Notes: generated from the letters alone by a model not told the origin. A DNA stretch of 64,000 nucleotides from Sipunculus nudus (GCA_026874595.1 CM049311.1:44207676-44271675), one strand, 5' to 3'. Positions 50,911 to 61,185 are shown, counted from the stretch's first letter. A program made the numbers and translations.

Positions 50911-52812
50911 AGACCAGATGACATTATCAGTTTATGGAGAAGACTCAGAGGGAAAAAATAAGCTATAGTTTATGTAATGTAGGCTTTGGGTTTTAGAGAT
51001 ATGGCCAATGTAATGATATCTGTGTGAGGGTTGTGTGCAGCGCCCCCTAGCAGCCATATTCAAAAAATGAAAAAAAAATTTCGAGATACTAGTGTACGAC
51101 TTATGATTAGACAGTTTCAAAAAGGTTCCTGCAATAATGTGGCCTTTGACGCAAGATGAATGAAATCTTGAAATATCTCTATTCACGAGATATTTTATGA
51201 GATACTCCAAGACTTTTTATAAAATCTTGTAGTACTAGTTGAATGCTACCTGATGCAAAAAACTAGATCACTCTAGCTTTAAAACTGATAAAGTTGGAAA
51301 AATAAGACCCCTTATTTTCAAATATCATGACTTTCCCCCAAAATTCGTAACCATGGTTATGGCAAATTTGTGTCAGCTACACACCGGATGACAGGCCTTG
51401 GAATGACGATTAAAATGAGCTATCGTTGAAGTAGCTACGACTTATAGTCACAAAGATATGAAGGAAAAACCCTTTTGAGAAGTTTTGACGACCTTGACCT
51501 TGACCTTTGACCTATTTTGGCCAGAAACAAAAGGACACCTAGAAATTATGTTTTTCATCATCCCTGTAGGTTTCAAGGTTATTGTGGCAAAATTGTGGTC
51601 AGGAGATTGATGACAAACAAACAAACAAAAAAGCATGATATGTTGGGAGAGGTTCGAGTTCAGCACCCCCTAGCGGCCATATCCGGAAAATGAAAAATTC
51701 GTTTCGAGATATTAGTGTAAGACTTAAGATGTAATAGTTTCAAAAGGATTCTTTCAAAACTGTGGCCTGTAGAATGCTATATGTGAGACGCAAAAGCAAG
51801 CAGGCGAATTTGAGGACAACTGACAAACAGACGGACACAATGACACAGTGACACAACATTGAGACCAGATGACATTATCAGTTTATGGAGAAGACTCAGA
51901 GGGAAAAAATAAGCTATAGTTTATGTAATGTAGGCTTTGGGTTTTAGAGATATGGCCAATGTAATGATATCTGTGTGAGGGTTGTGTGCAGCGCCCCCTA
52001 GCAGCCATATTCAAAAAATGAAAAAAAAATTTCGAGATACTAGTGTACGACTTATGATTAGACAGTTTCAAAAAGGTTCCTGCAATAATGTGGCCTTTGA
52101 CGCAAGATGAATGAAATCTTGAAATATCTCTATTCACGAGATATTTTATGAGATACTCCAAGACTTTTTATAAAATCTTGTAGTACTAGTTGAATGCTAC
52201 CTGATGCAAAAAACTAGATCACTCTAGCTTTAAAACTGATAAAGTTGGAAAAATAAGACCCCTTATTTTCAAATATCATGACTTTCCCCCAAAATTCGTA
52301 ACCATGGTTATGGCAAATTTGTGTCAGCTACACACCGGATGACAGGCCTTGGAATGACGATTAAAATGAGCTATCGTTGAAGTAGCTACGACTTATAGTC
52401 ACAAAGATATGAAGGAAAAACCCTTTTGAGAAGTTTTGACGACCTTGACCTTGACCTTTGACCTATTTTGGCCAGAAACAAAAGGACACCTAGAAATTAT
52501 GTTTTTCATCATCCCTGTAGGTTTCAAGGTTATTGTGGCAAAATTGTGGTCAGGAGATTGATGACAAACAAACAAACAAAAAAGCATGATATGTTGGGAG
52601 AGGTTCGAGTTCAGCACCCCCTAGCGGCCATATCCGGAAAATGAAAAATTCGTTTCGAGATATTAGTGTAAGACTTAAGATGTAATAGTTTCAAAAGGAT
52701 TCTTTCAAAACTGTGGCCTGTAGAATGCTATATGTGAGACGCAAAAGCAAGCAGGCGAATTTGAGGACAACTGACAAACAGACGGACACAATGACACAGT
52801 GACACAACATTG
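50911..52812 (+). repeat. Two identical 951 bp family B units
   Basis: The segments starting near 50911 and 51862 appear identical base for base by eye over 951 bp. Each contains CTCF-like cores (near 51040, 51664, 51991 and 52616), a symmetric-type X-box-like site in the form GTAACCATGGTTAT, half-sites, and CAAACAAACAAAAAAGC. The third unit starts to differ at GGCCTATGTAAAG (52903). This is the youngest duplication visible here, or an assembly duplication. Confidence 0.9.
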
Positions 52813-53515
52813 AGACCAGATGACATTATCAGTTTATGGAGAAGACTCAGAGGGAAAAAATAAGCTATAGTTTATGTAATGTAGGCTTTGGGTTTTAGAG
52901 ATATGGCCTATGTAAAGATATCTGTGTGAGGGTCGTGTGCAGCGCCCCCTAGCAGCCATATTCAAAAAATGAAAAAACAATTTCGAGATACTATTGTAGG
53001 ACTTATGATATGTCAGATTCAAAAAGATTCCTGCAATAATGTGGCCTTTGGCGCAAGATGAATGAAATCTCGAAATATCTCTATTCACGAGATATTTTAC
53101 GAGATACTGCAAGACTTGTAATAAAATCTTGTAGTACTAGTTGAATGCTACCTGATGCAAAAAACTAGATCACTCTAGCTTTAAAACTGACAAAGTTAGA
53201 AAAATAAGATCCCTTATTTTCGAATATCATGACTTTTCCCCAAAAAATTGTAACCATGGTTACGGCAAATTTGAGTCAGCTACACACCAGATGACAGGCC
53301 TTGGAATGACGATTAAAATGAGCTATTGTTGAAGTAGATACGACTAATAGTCACAAAGATATGAAGAAAAAAACGTTTTGAGAAGTTTTGACGACCTTGA
53401 ACTTGACCTTTGACCTATTTTAACCAAAAACAATAGGGCACCTAGAAATTATGTTTTCCAACATCCCTGCAAGTTTCAAGGTTATTGTGGCAAAATTGTG
53501 GCCAGGAGAGTGGTG
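52813..53515 (+). repeat. Family B block 6c
   Basis: The third unit of this array is closer to blocks 4 and 5 than to its immediate neighbours. It has a CTCF-like core near 52941, an X-box-like site near 53251 and half-sites near 53395-53418 (GACCTTGAACTTGACC). Confidence 0.85.
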
Positions 53516-53527
53516 ACAAACAAACAA

Positions 53528-53566
<39 letters not shown>

Positions 53567-53983
53567 TACGCAACTGACCAATATGCTTGCCGAAATCTTT
53601 GATTCCGGCAAGCAACAAACAGACAGACAGACAAACAGACATACGCAACTGACCAATATGCTTGCGGAAATCGAAGATTTCCGGCAAGCAACAAACAGAC
53701 AGACAAACAGACATACGCAACTGACCAATATGCTTGCGGAAATCGAAGATTTCCGGCAAGCAACAAACAGACAGACAGACAAACAGACATACGCAACTGA
53801 CCAATATGCTTGCCGAAATCTTTGATTCCGGCAAGCAACAAACAGACAGACAAACAGACATACGCAACTGACCAATATGCTTGCGGAAATCGAAGATTTC
53901 CGGCAAGCAACAAACAGACAGACAAACAGACATACGCAACTGACCAATATGCTTGCGGAAATCGAAGATTTCCGGCAAGCAAT
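53516..53983 (+). repeat. Six-copy hairpin cassette minisatellite
   Basis: CATACG landmarks are at about 53565, 53640, 53712, 53788, 53859 and 53931, a period of 71-76 bp; most of the variation is whole CAGA units. The hairpin kinds run TTT-loop, type 2, type 2, TTT-loop, type 2, type 2, so a three-cassette block has duplicated. It is not followed by a GC-rich head: it is the right end of the 54 kb mosaic. Confidence 0.9.
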
Positions 53984-54047
53984 AACAATGGGAAACAAAG
54001 AGAATTATGGTCGAACTGAAAAAAACCATCAAAGCTGTTGTTCAACA
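53984..54047. other. Junction between the A/B/M mosaic and dispersed elements
   Basis: After GGCAAGCAATAACAATGGG the sequence no longer matches any module of families A, B or M. This short stretch precedes the first ACAAGGG terminus and holds nothing I recognise. Confidence 0.5.
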
Positions 54048-54311
54048 ACAAGGGATCCACTGGTCACTGCGCTGAGCTGTTATATATGATCACAAAATAT
54101 GACTTGGAAATCCTGCACATGCTGGTTTTGTGTGGTAATATAAACTGTATTATGAGTTGTTGGTGTTTAGCTTATGTAAGATTTTGATAGTATCTTCAGA
54201 GACAAGGAAGAGGATTGATGTCATTTATATTATTTACAAACAGATTGTTATTGTCACACAGGCCTTGATTTGGCCATATAACTTTATCTACATTGCAGTA
54301 GAAGTGTTTGA
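54048..54311 (+). mobile_element. Truncated family D element
   Basis: It starts ACAAGGGATCCACTGGTCA and follows the family D sequence (GTTATATATGATCACAAAATATG ... CAGATTG) for about 230 bp, then departs near CCATATAACTTTATC. It ends where the next ACAAGGG terminus begins. It is more diverged than the two long copies. Confidence 0.6.
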
Positions 54312-54721
54312 ACAAGGGACCCATGGGTCGTGGCGCTCAGCTGAAGTTTGAAATTTTTGTTAATGCAAAATATTCTATTGTAATGTTTTTCATTTATACA
54401 AGCATATGAGAAGCTAAGAGGAAAGGGGCCCTCCTATTTGGTTATAGCAAAGTTTTAAATATATGATTGCAAAACAAATACTCTGACAAGACTCTCATGA
54501 AGAAAAAGTAAAAGTTTTGAGATACTGTGATGCATATGAAAAATTTACAGATGGACAGGCAAGTGGACAGAATGGACTAATACCTTCATTTCACTTTCAA
54601 GGGAATAATGCATTTAAGTTTATATTTAAGCCTATTTTTTAGCATATCCACTTTTTCAATTAACAGTTTTAATCAGATTCATTTTTTATTTATTTACAAG
54701 TTTTATAAATTTGTAATAAAA
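54312..54721 (+). mobile_element. Element with the AACAAGGG terminus and a different interior
   Basis: The first 32 bases match the family D and C terminus, including the perfect palindrome GACCCATGGGTC, but the interior (from GAAGTTTGAAATTTTTG) is unrelated to either. Nothing coding. The right end is not defined; it runs up to the next copy of the terminus. Confidence 0.5.
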
Positions 54722-55400
54722 ACAAGGGACCCATGAGTCACGGCGTTCAGCTGTTATATATGATAAAAAAATATGATTTGGGAAAGAGGCACATGCTTGT
54801 TTTGTGTGGTAATAAATATAAGCTTTATTATGAGTTGTTGGTGTTTAGCTTATGTATGATTTTGATAGTATCTTTGGAGACAGGGAAGAGGATTGATTTC
54901 ATTTATTTTATTAACAAATGGAGTGCTATTGTCACACAGATTTTGACTTGGCCATATAACTTATAAGCAGCACATATAATAAAAGAGTTTAACTATTTAT
55001 TAAATATAAATATAATAAATAATAAATATAATTTTTATTTTAAAAAATAATATGAAAATCATGAGTTTTTAAAATAAAATATAACTGAAATGATTACTGA
55101 AATAATATTATAGAATATATTCATGAATGCATTCATGAATACATTTTGAAAGTATCTGCACTGGTATTCAAATACTTTCATTTTTACCTGAATTCCCTTT
55201 CTTATGCAATAAAATTTTTTAATGCAGTACATATTCATATTTGTATTCAAATACATTTGCAAAGCATTCCAAACCTTGTCTAGTATTTATTCAGTTTTAG
55301 CCAAACAAAGGTGTTGAGAATCCAGAATATACAAAATTCACTAATTTAAATAATGATCATAAGTACCTGGTTTTATGGCTTTTATTTATATTAAAAAAAA
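54722..55400 (+). mobile_element. Family D element, copy 1
   Basis: About 680 bp from ACAAGGGACCCATGAGTCAC to the A-rich TATATTAAAAAAAATAAA. The copy at 59702-60380 matches over its whole length. It includes a perfect 24-base palindrome at 55118-55141. The 77-residue plus-strand frame is shared with the other copy, but about eight of twelve codon differences change the residue and the frame ends differently, so it is not supported as a gene. Confidence 0.65.
55118..55141. repeat. Perfect 24-base palindrome in family D
   Basis: Arms TATTCATGAATG and CATTCATGAATA with no loop. The same 24 bases are kept unchanged at 60094-60117 although the flanks differ between the two copies. It contains ATGCAT at its centre. 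Confidence 0.85.
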
Positions 55401-56006
55401 TAAATGTAATATATTCACTTTGGACTACTTTCACATCAATCTACACACTAGACACAGTAAGAATCTAGATTAATATTATCAACTGCATCTTTGTCTATCA
55501 TTTCCTTCATATGATCCCAAATGATTAGTAATGAATAATATAATTTAATTATTTTTTTTATTATTAATATTGAAAATGAAAACACACCAAAGTTGACTGC
55601 ATGGTGTTATTTGGAATACACTTTCATCCATTCATACAAGATTCTTACAACATCAGTAATTGCAAGGTAATTTCCTGTTACTCATCATCTATCAAATTCC
55701 TTTTCTATTAATTTTTCTTAAAATTGTTATAATAAACCAATAAAAGTTTTCAAAATTCAAATCTAATTTTCATTATACAATAGAATCTTGATTAAATAAG
55801 ATATATCCCTTAAAAAGTCTCTAGCTTCAGCAATTCTCATGTTAAGTGAGTAAATATATTTCCAGATTTTTTATAAAGTGCATAATTTTCTGGCCCATAA
55901 CTTAAAAAAATTTCACAATACTGAAACAATTTCTTGTATGTATATATAGGAAATATATAGTGAAATATGTATATGAAATATGATCAAAAACGGATCAATG
56001 GTTTTT
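55401..56006. other. AT-rich, apparently unique DNA
   Basis: About 600 bp with poly-A/T stretches and TATA-type runs (GTATGTATATATAGG near 55937). I see no gene, RNA or repeat element here. Confidence 0.5.
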
Positions 56007-58463
56007 AGCTCAACTGACTGTAAGTCACCTGAGCTATAGCAATCACTCTATGTCCGTCCAGCCGTCTGTTAACAGGGCACAAATCGTAACCGCTGGACCT
56101 GGAATCTTCTTACTTTACATCCAAAGAGGTCCATGAAAAATCTCCTTGGAAACCTGGAATTAGGTCTCTGTTACCCATATCCTTCAAGCTATGGGGCCCC
56201 AAATACCCCCCAGAATAGTCAAAAATTTCGTACAAAAACTTCAATATTTCATTAACTACATCACTTATGGTCATGATTTTTGGCATACATATTGATCATG
56301 AGATGTTACATCAGTTTCTGCAGACTGGTGGCGCCACCAGTATTTTTCGATTCTTTACAAATTGTTTTCTCTATTTTTGAGACCTTTAAAAATGTGAACA
56401 TCTGTTAACAGGGCACAAATCGTTAAGACTGGACCTAGAATCTTCATTCTTGATATTCTGAGAGACCTATGAAAAGTGTCCATGGAAACCAGAAATTAGG
56501 TCTCTGTTACCCATATCCTTCAAGCTATGGGGCTTAAAAGTACCCCCCCCCCCCAGAATAGTAAAAAATTTCATACAAAAACTTCAATATCTCATTTACT
56601 ACATCACTGATGGTCATGATTTTTGGCATACATATTAATCATGAGATGTTTCACCAGTTTTTGCAGAATGGTGGCGCCACCTGTATTATGTCGATTTTTT
56701 ACGATTTTTTTCTCTATTTTTGAGACCTTAAAAGATGCAGTCATCTGTTAACAGGGCACAAATCGTAACAACTGGACCTAGAATCTTCTATCTTGACATG
56801 CGGGGAGGCCCATGAAAAGTCTCCTTGGAAACCTCGAATTAGGTCTCTGTTACCCAGATTCTTCAAGCTATGGGGCTCTGAATTACCCCCCAGAATAATG
56901 AAAATTTTATACAAAAACTCAAATATCTGAACAACTAATGCATTGATCACCATGATTCTTTGCATGGATATTGATCATGGAGTGTTTCATCGGTTTCTGC
57001 AGACTGGTGGAGCCACCTGTATTTTTTCTATATTTTACAATTTTCTTTCTCTATTTTTGGTACCTTAAAAGATGCGGTCATCTGATAACAGGGTACAAAT
57101 CATAACGGCCGGACTTAGAATCTCCTTTCTTGACATGCAGAGAGGCCAATGAAAAGTCTTCTTGGAAACTGAAAATTACGTCTCTGTTACCCAAAACCTT
57201 AGAGCTATGGGGCTCTGAAGTATCCCCCAGAAAAATGCAAAATTTGATACAAAAGCTCAAGTATCTGAATAACCACTGCATTGATCACCAAGATTCTTTG
57301 CATGAATATTGATTATGGGATGTTCCATCACTTCCCGCAGACTGGTGGCGCCACCTGTATTTTTTCAAATTTTTGCAAATTTTTTCTTTTTTTAACAGGG
57401 CACAAATCCTAACCACTGGACCTGGAATCTTCTAACTTAATATCCAGGGAGGTCCATGAAAAATCTCCTTGAAAACCTGAAATTAGGTCTCTGTTACTCA
57501 TATCCTTGGAGCTATGGGGCTCCGAAGTACCCCCCAGAATAATGCAAAATTTGATACAAAAGCTCAAGTATCTGAATAACCACTGCATTGATCACCATGA
57601 TTCTTTGCATGAATATTGATCATGAGATGTTCCATCATTTCCTGCAGACTGGTGGTGCCACCTGTATTTTTTCGAATTTTTACAAATTTTTTTCTCTTTT
57701 TTTCAGACCTCAATGAAACTGTCATCTGTTAACAGGGCACAAATCGTAACCACTGGACCTGGAATCATCAAACTTAATATCCAGGGAGGTCCATGAAAAA
57801 TCTCCTTGAAAACCTGAAATTAGGTCTCTGTTACCCATATCCTTGGAGCTATGGGGCTCCGAAGTACCCCCCAGAATAATGCAAAATTTGATAAAAAAAC
57901 TCAAGTCTCTGAATAATTACTGCATTGATCACCATGATTCTTTGCATGAATATTGATCATGGGATGTTCCATCAGTTCCTGCAAACTGGTGGCGCCATCT
58001 GTATTTTTTTTCAATTTTTATGAAATTTTTTCTTTATTTTTGAGACCTTCAAAGAAGCTGTCATCTGTTAACAGGGCAAAAATCGTAACCGCTGGACCTA
58101 GATTCTTCTAACTAGACATCAAGGGAGGTTCATGAAAAGTCTCTGTGAAAACATGAAATTAGGTCTCTGTTACCCATATCCTTCGTAATAAGTACCCCTC
58201 AGAATAATTAAAAATTTGATACAAAACTCCAGTATCTGACTAACCAATGCATTGATCTCCAAGATTCTTTGCAGGCATATTGATCATGGAGTGTTCCATC
58301 AGTTCCTGCAAACTGGTGGCGCCACCTGTATTTTATTCAATTTTTTAGGCATTTTTTCTCTATTAATGAGACCTTCAAATAAAAGTGGTCATCTGTTAAC
58401 ATGCCACAAACTGTAACTGCTGTACCTAGAATCTTCCTACTTGACATCCAGGGAGACTAATGA
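56007..58463 (+). repeat. Family E: about 335 bp tandem monomers
   Basis: It starts with the terminal module TTTTTAGCTCAACTGACTG, then about seven monomers with the landmark AACAGGGCACAAATC at about 56071, 56407, 56750, 57087, 57394, 57731, 58070 and 58398 (steps 307-343). Most monomers carry the palindrome GGTGGCGCCACC or a one-base variant just before an AT-rich stretch, and TAGGTCTCTGTTACCCA in the middle. Element C2 interrupts the last monomer. Short frames here are repeat shadows. Confidence 0.85.
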
Positions 58464-59615
58464 ACAAGTGACCCATGGGTCATGACGCTCAGCTGCCAAG
58501 CATGACCTGTGACATCATGGGCTGAGATTCACAACTTCCAGTCAAATTTTGAAGAAGCAATTTGCCAATTTGATGGGTAACTACTAACCAATTACATCTG
58601 GCCGGGTGTAATTACTTGGCAACCAATGAGTGAATAACTTAGACCTACAACCTTTAACCTCCTGACCATCTGACCTCAAAATCAATTAGTTTTTTTTTTC
58701 ATGCAAAAACACCCATAAATATGAAGTTTGAATCACATTCAGTGATGCATAGATGTGGCATATGTGAAAGACTGAAGGTTTGGGTTGAACAGTTTCATTG
58801 AAATATGTTCACAAGCATTTATAACAATATTGTGACCTTGACCTTTGACCTTTTGAACTCAACATCAATAGGCTTCTTCCCCTATTGGTAGGTAAGCCAT
58901 ATATGACAGATGGAAAGTATAGATTGAAAAGTTTGCCTGAAAATGACTCCACGCAAGAAGAGGGTGCTGTGAACTTGACCTTTGACCTCAAAATCAACAG
59001 GTCTTTTCCCCTGTTGGCAGAGAAGCGATATCAGTGCTGAAAGGTTTGGAATGAAAGGTCTAGCTTGAAATGTGTCCACAACCTTTTCAAAGAAGTGGAT
59101 CCTGTGACCCTGACCTATGACCTTGTGACCTCAACATCTATAGGATTCTTCTCCCACTAAGTAGATGAGCTATATGTGAAAGATCAAAGAATTGGGATGA
59201 AAGGTTTGGCTTAAAATGCATCCACAGGTTTTTCAAAGAAGTTGGTACTGTGACCTTGACCTTTGACCTTGTGACCTCGAAATAATTATGGTACTTCCCA
59301 TGTTGGTAGGTGAGCTGTATGTGAAAGATGGAAGGTTTGGGATGAAAATTTTGGCTAAAAGAATTATTTCTGGGGGATGCAAACTCACCCCATAACTTCG
59401 AGAATATAGGTCACAGTGACCTAATTTCAGGTTTGCAAGGAGATCTTTTTAGAACCTCTAAGACTGCATAGGGTTAATGGCCCTAGCCCCTACGGTTACG
59501 ATTTGTGCCATGCTAACGGACGGACGGCCAGCTGGACGGCTGGCCGGACGACCAGAAGGACAACGGACAAAGACCCATCGCTATAGCCCAGCATGACTGA
59601 AGGTCAGCTGAGCTA
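58464..59615 (+). mobile_element. Element C copy 2, inserted in family E
   Basis: It begins ACAAGTGACCCATGGGTCAT and ends GTCAGCTGAGCTA. The E monomer stops at GGGAGACTAATGA and resumes at AAAATCTCCTTGGAAACC, so this is an insertion. Four interior repeats of about 140 bp carry DR1-type sites (58839, 58976, 59111 with one change, 59257). The last 250-300 bp, read in reverse complement, match the start of family E (TTTTTAGCTCA ... GGCACAAATCGTAACCG ... TTAGGTC). No coding capacity. Confidence 0.7.
58839..58851 (-). promoter_or_regulatory. DR1-type nuclear-receptor site in element C2
   Basis: TGACCTTTGACCT on the plus strand, that is AGGTCA-A-AGGTCA on the minus strand. It recurs in each internal repeat of the element at steps of 137, 135 and 146 bp. 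Motif match only. Confidence 0.45.
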
Positions 59616-59700
59616 AAAATCTCCTTGGAAACCTGAAATTAGGTTTCTGTTACCCATATTCTCTGAGCTATAGGGCTCATAAATACCCCCAAGAATAATT
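59616..59700 (+). repeat. Remainder of the interrupted family E monomer
   Basis: It continues the E monomer (TCTCCTTGGAAACCTG, AGGTTTCTGTTACCCATA, AATACCCCCAAGAATAATT) and is then cut off by the terminus of family D copy 2. Confidence 0.75.
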
Positions 59701-59701
59701 A

Positions 59702-60380
59702 ACAAGGGACCTATGGGTCACGGCGCTCAGCTGTTATATATGATAAAAAAATATGATTTAGAAATGAGGCACATGCTGGTTTTGTGTGGTAATAAGTATA
59801 AGCTGTATTATGAGTTGTTGTTGTTTAGCTTATGTATGATTTTGATAGTACCTTTGGAGACAGGGAAGAGGATTGATTTCATTTATTATATTAACAAATG
59901 GAGTACTATTGTCACACAGATTTTGACTTGGCCATAAACTTATAAGCAGAACATATAAGAGTTTAACTATTTATTAAAAAAAAAAATACAAATATTGTCC
60001 CAGATATAATTTTTATTAAAAATAATAAGAGAATCGTATGATTTTTAAAATGAAATATAACTGAAATGATTATTGAAATAATATTAAAGAATATATTCAT
60101 GAATGCATTCATGAATACATTTGGAAATTATTTGCACTGGTATTCATATACTTTCATCTTTACCTGAATTCCCATTCTTTATGCAAGAAATTTTATAATG
60201 GAGTACATATTCATATTCGTATTTAAATACAATTGCAAAGTATTCCCACCATGTCTGGTATTTATTCAGTTTTCACCAAACAATGGTGTTGAGAATCCCG
60301 AATGTACAAAATTTACACATTTAAATAATGATCATAAGTACCTGGTTTTATGGCTTTTATTTATATTAAAAAAAATAATT
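59702..60380 (+). mobile_element. Family D element, copy 2
   Basis: It starts ACAAGGGACCTATGGGTCAC and runs to TATATTAAAAAAAATAAT. It aligns with copy 1 throughout with small indels. The 24-base palindrome is at 60094-60117. A one-base loss at TGGCCATAAAC removes the frame end seen in copy 1. Confidence 0.65.
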
Positions 60381-61185
60381 AATTTGTTATAAAAAACCAA
60401 TACAAAATTATTAATTTATTGTTTATTGTTATGTTGTTTTTCAAAACAACTACTAGATGAGTTGGGTTGGACACCTGGATCAACTGTGGCTGGGCATTAG
60501 CTGCCTGGCTGCCCCAGTGTATGCTTCGCTCAAGCATGCATAATCTGATGAAAGGTCAACAAGTTCAACATACAGGTGACTGAAGAGGGGCTGCATTGAG
60601 CCTGGGTCTGACATAGTCTCATAAAAACATTAATAAAAGCTACAATTTCTTTCAGTATGGGATGATCTGGTAGCTATTAACACCATTTTACAGAATTTAT
60701 GATGGAGTTTTTATAGCTGACGGATAGAAGGCCTGATGTCTTACACCACAATACACCGCGCGAAACAACAACAGAGCCACGTGTCAGGATTTTTAGGCGT
60801 ATTGGTCTAATCGCTTCGAACCACTGTGATTAATACTCGTCAGATAATGTTAAGTTAAAAAAAAGCTTATCCTGTTTATGCAGTGCCCTTTATCATGCCA
60901 TAATGTAATAAAGGCGCTTATTACACTAGCAAAAACAACGTCAGGACGCCGGGCATTACATTACAAATCGGTTAAATTACCCATGTTTGACGTCTGTGTT
61001 TTGGGGGTTCCCTCTGCGGCATTTTAACCAGACTTGGCATTTTACTGCATTGATATATGAATAATCACTGTGCCAAACGATTTAGATATGCCGTGCATGT
61101 GAATATGTTTAATTTGGCATCGATATGTGTGTATACCAGCCTTGAAGATTACAACAGATCCACAACTGGGTCTACCTTGATGATC
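60381..61185. other. Apparently unique DNA, no gene seen
   Basis: Mixed-composition sequence with no match to the repeat families in this window. It includes CCGCGCGAAAC and GCCACGTGTC near 60755-60783 and a poly-A run near 60856. No long frame or RNA gene is visible. It may be flanking DNA of a gene outside the window. Confidence 0.4.

Noticed and set aside
53516-53983. CRISPR-like appearance of regularly spaced palindromic repeats
   Set aside because: The spacers are the same CAGA-rich connector each time, no cas genes are near, and the setting is eukaryotic tandem-repeat DNA.
54733-54966. 77-residue plus-strand frame in family D, present in the second copy as 74 residues
   Set aside because: About eight of twelve codon differences change the residue, and the 3' end shifts frame in one copy. 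This is neutral decay, though a dead coding ancestor cannot be ruled out.
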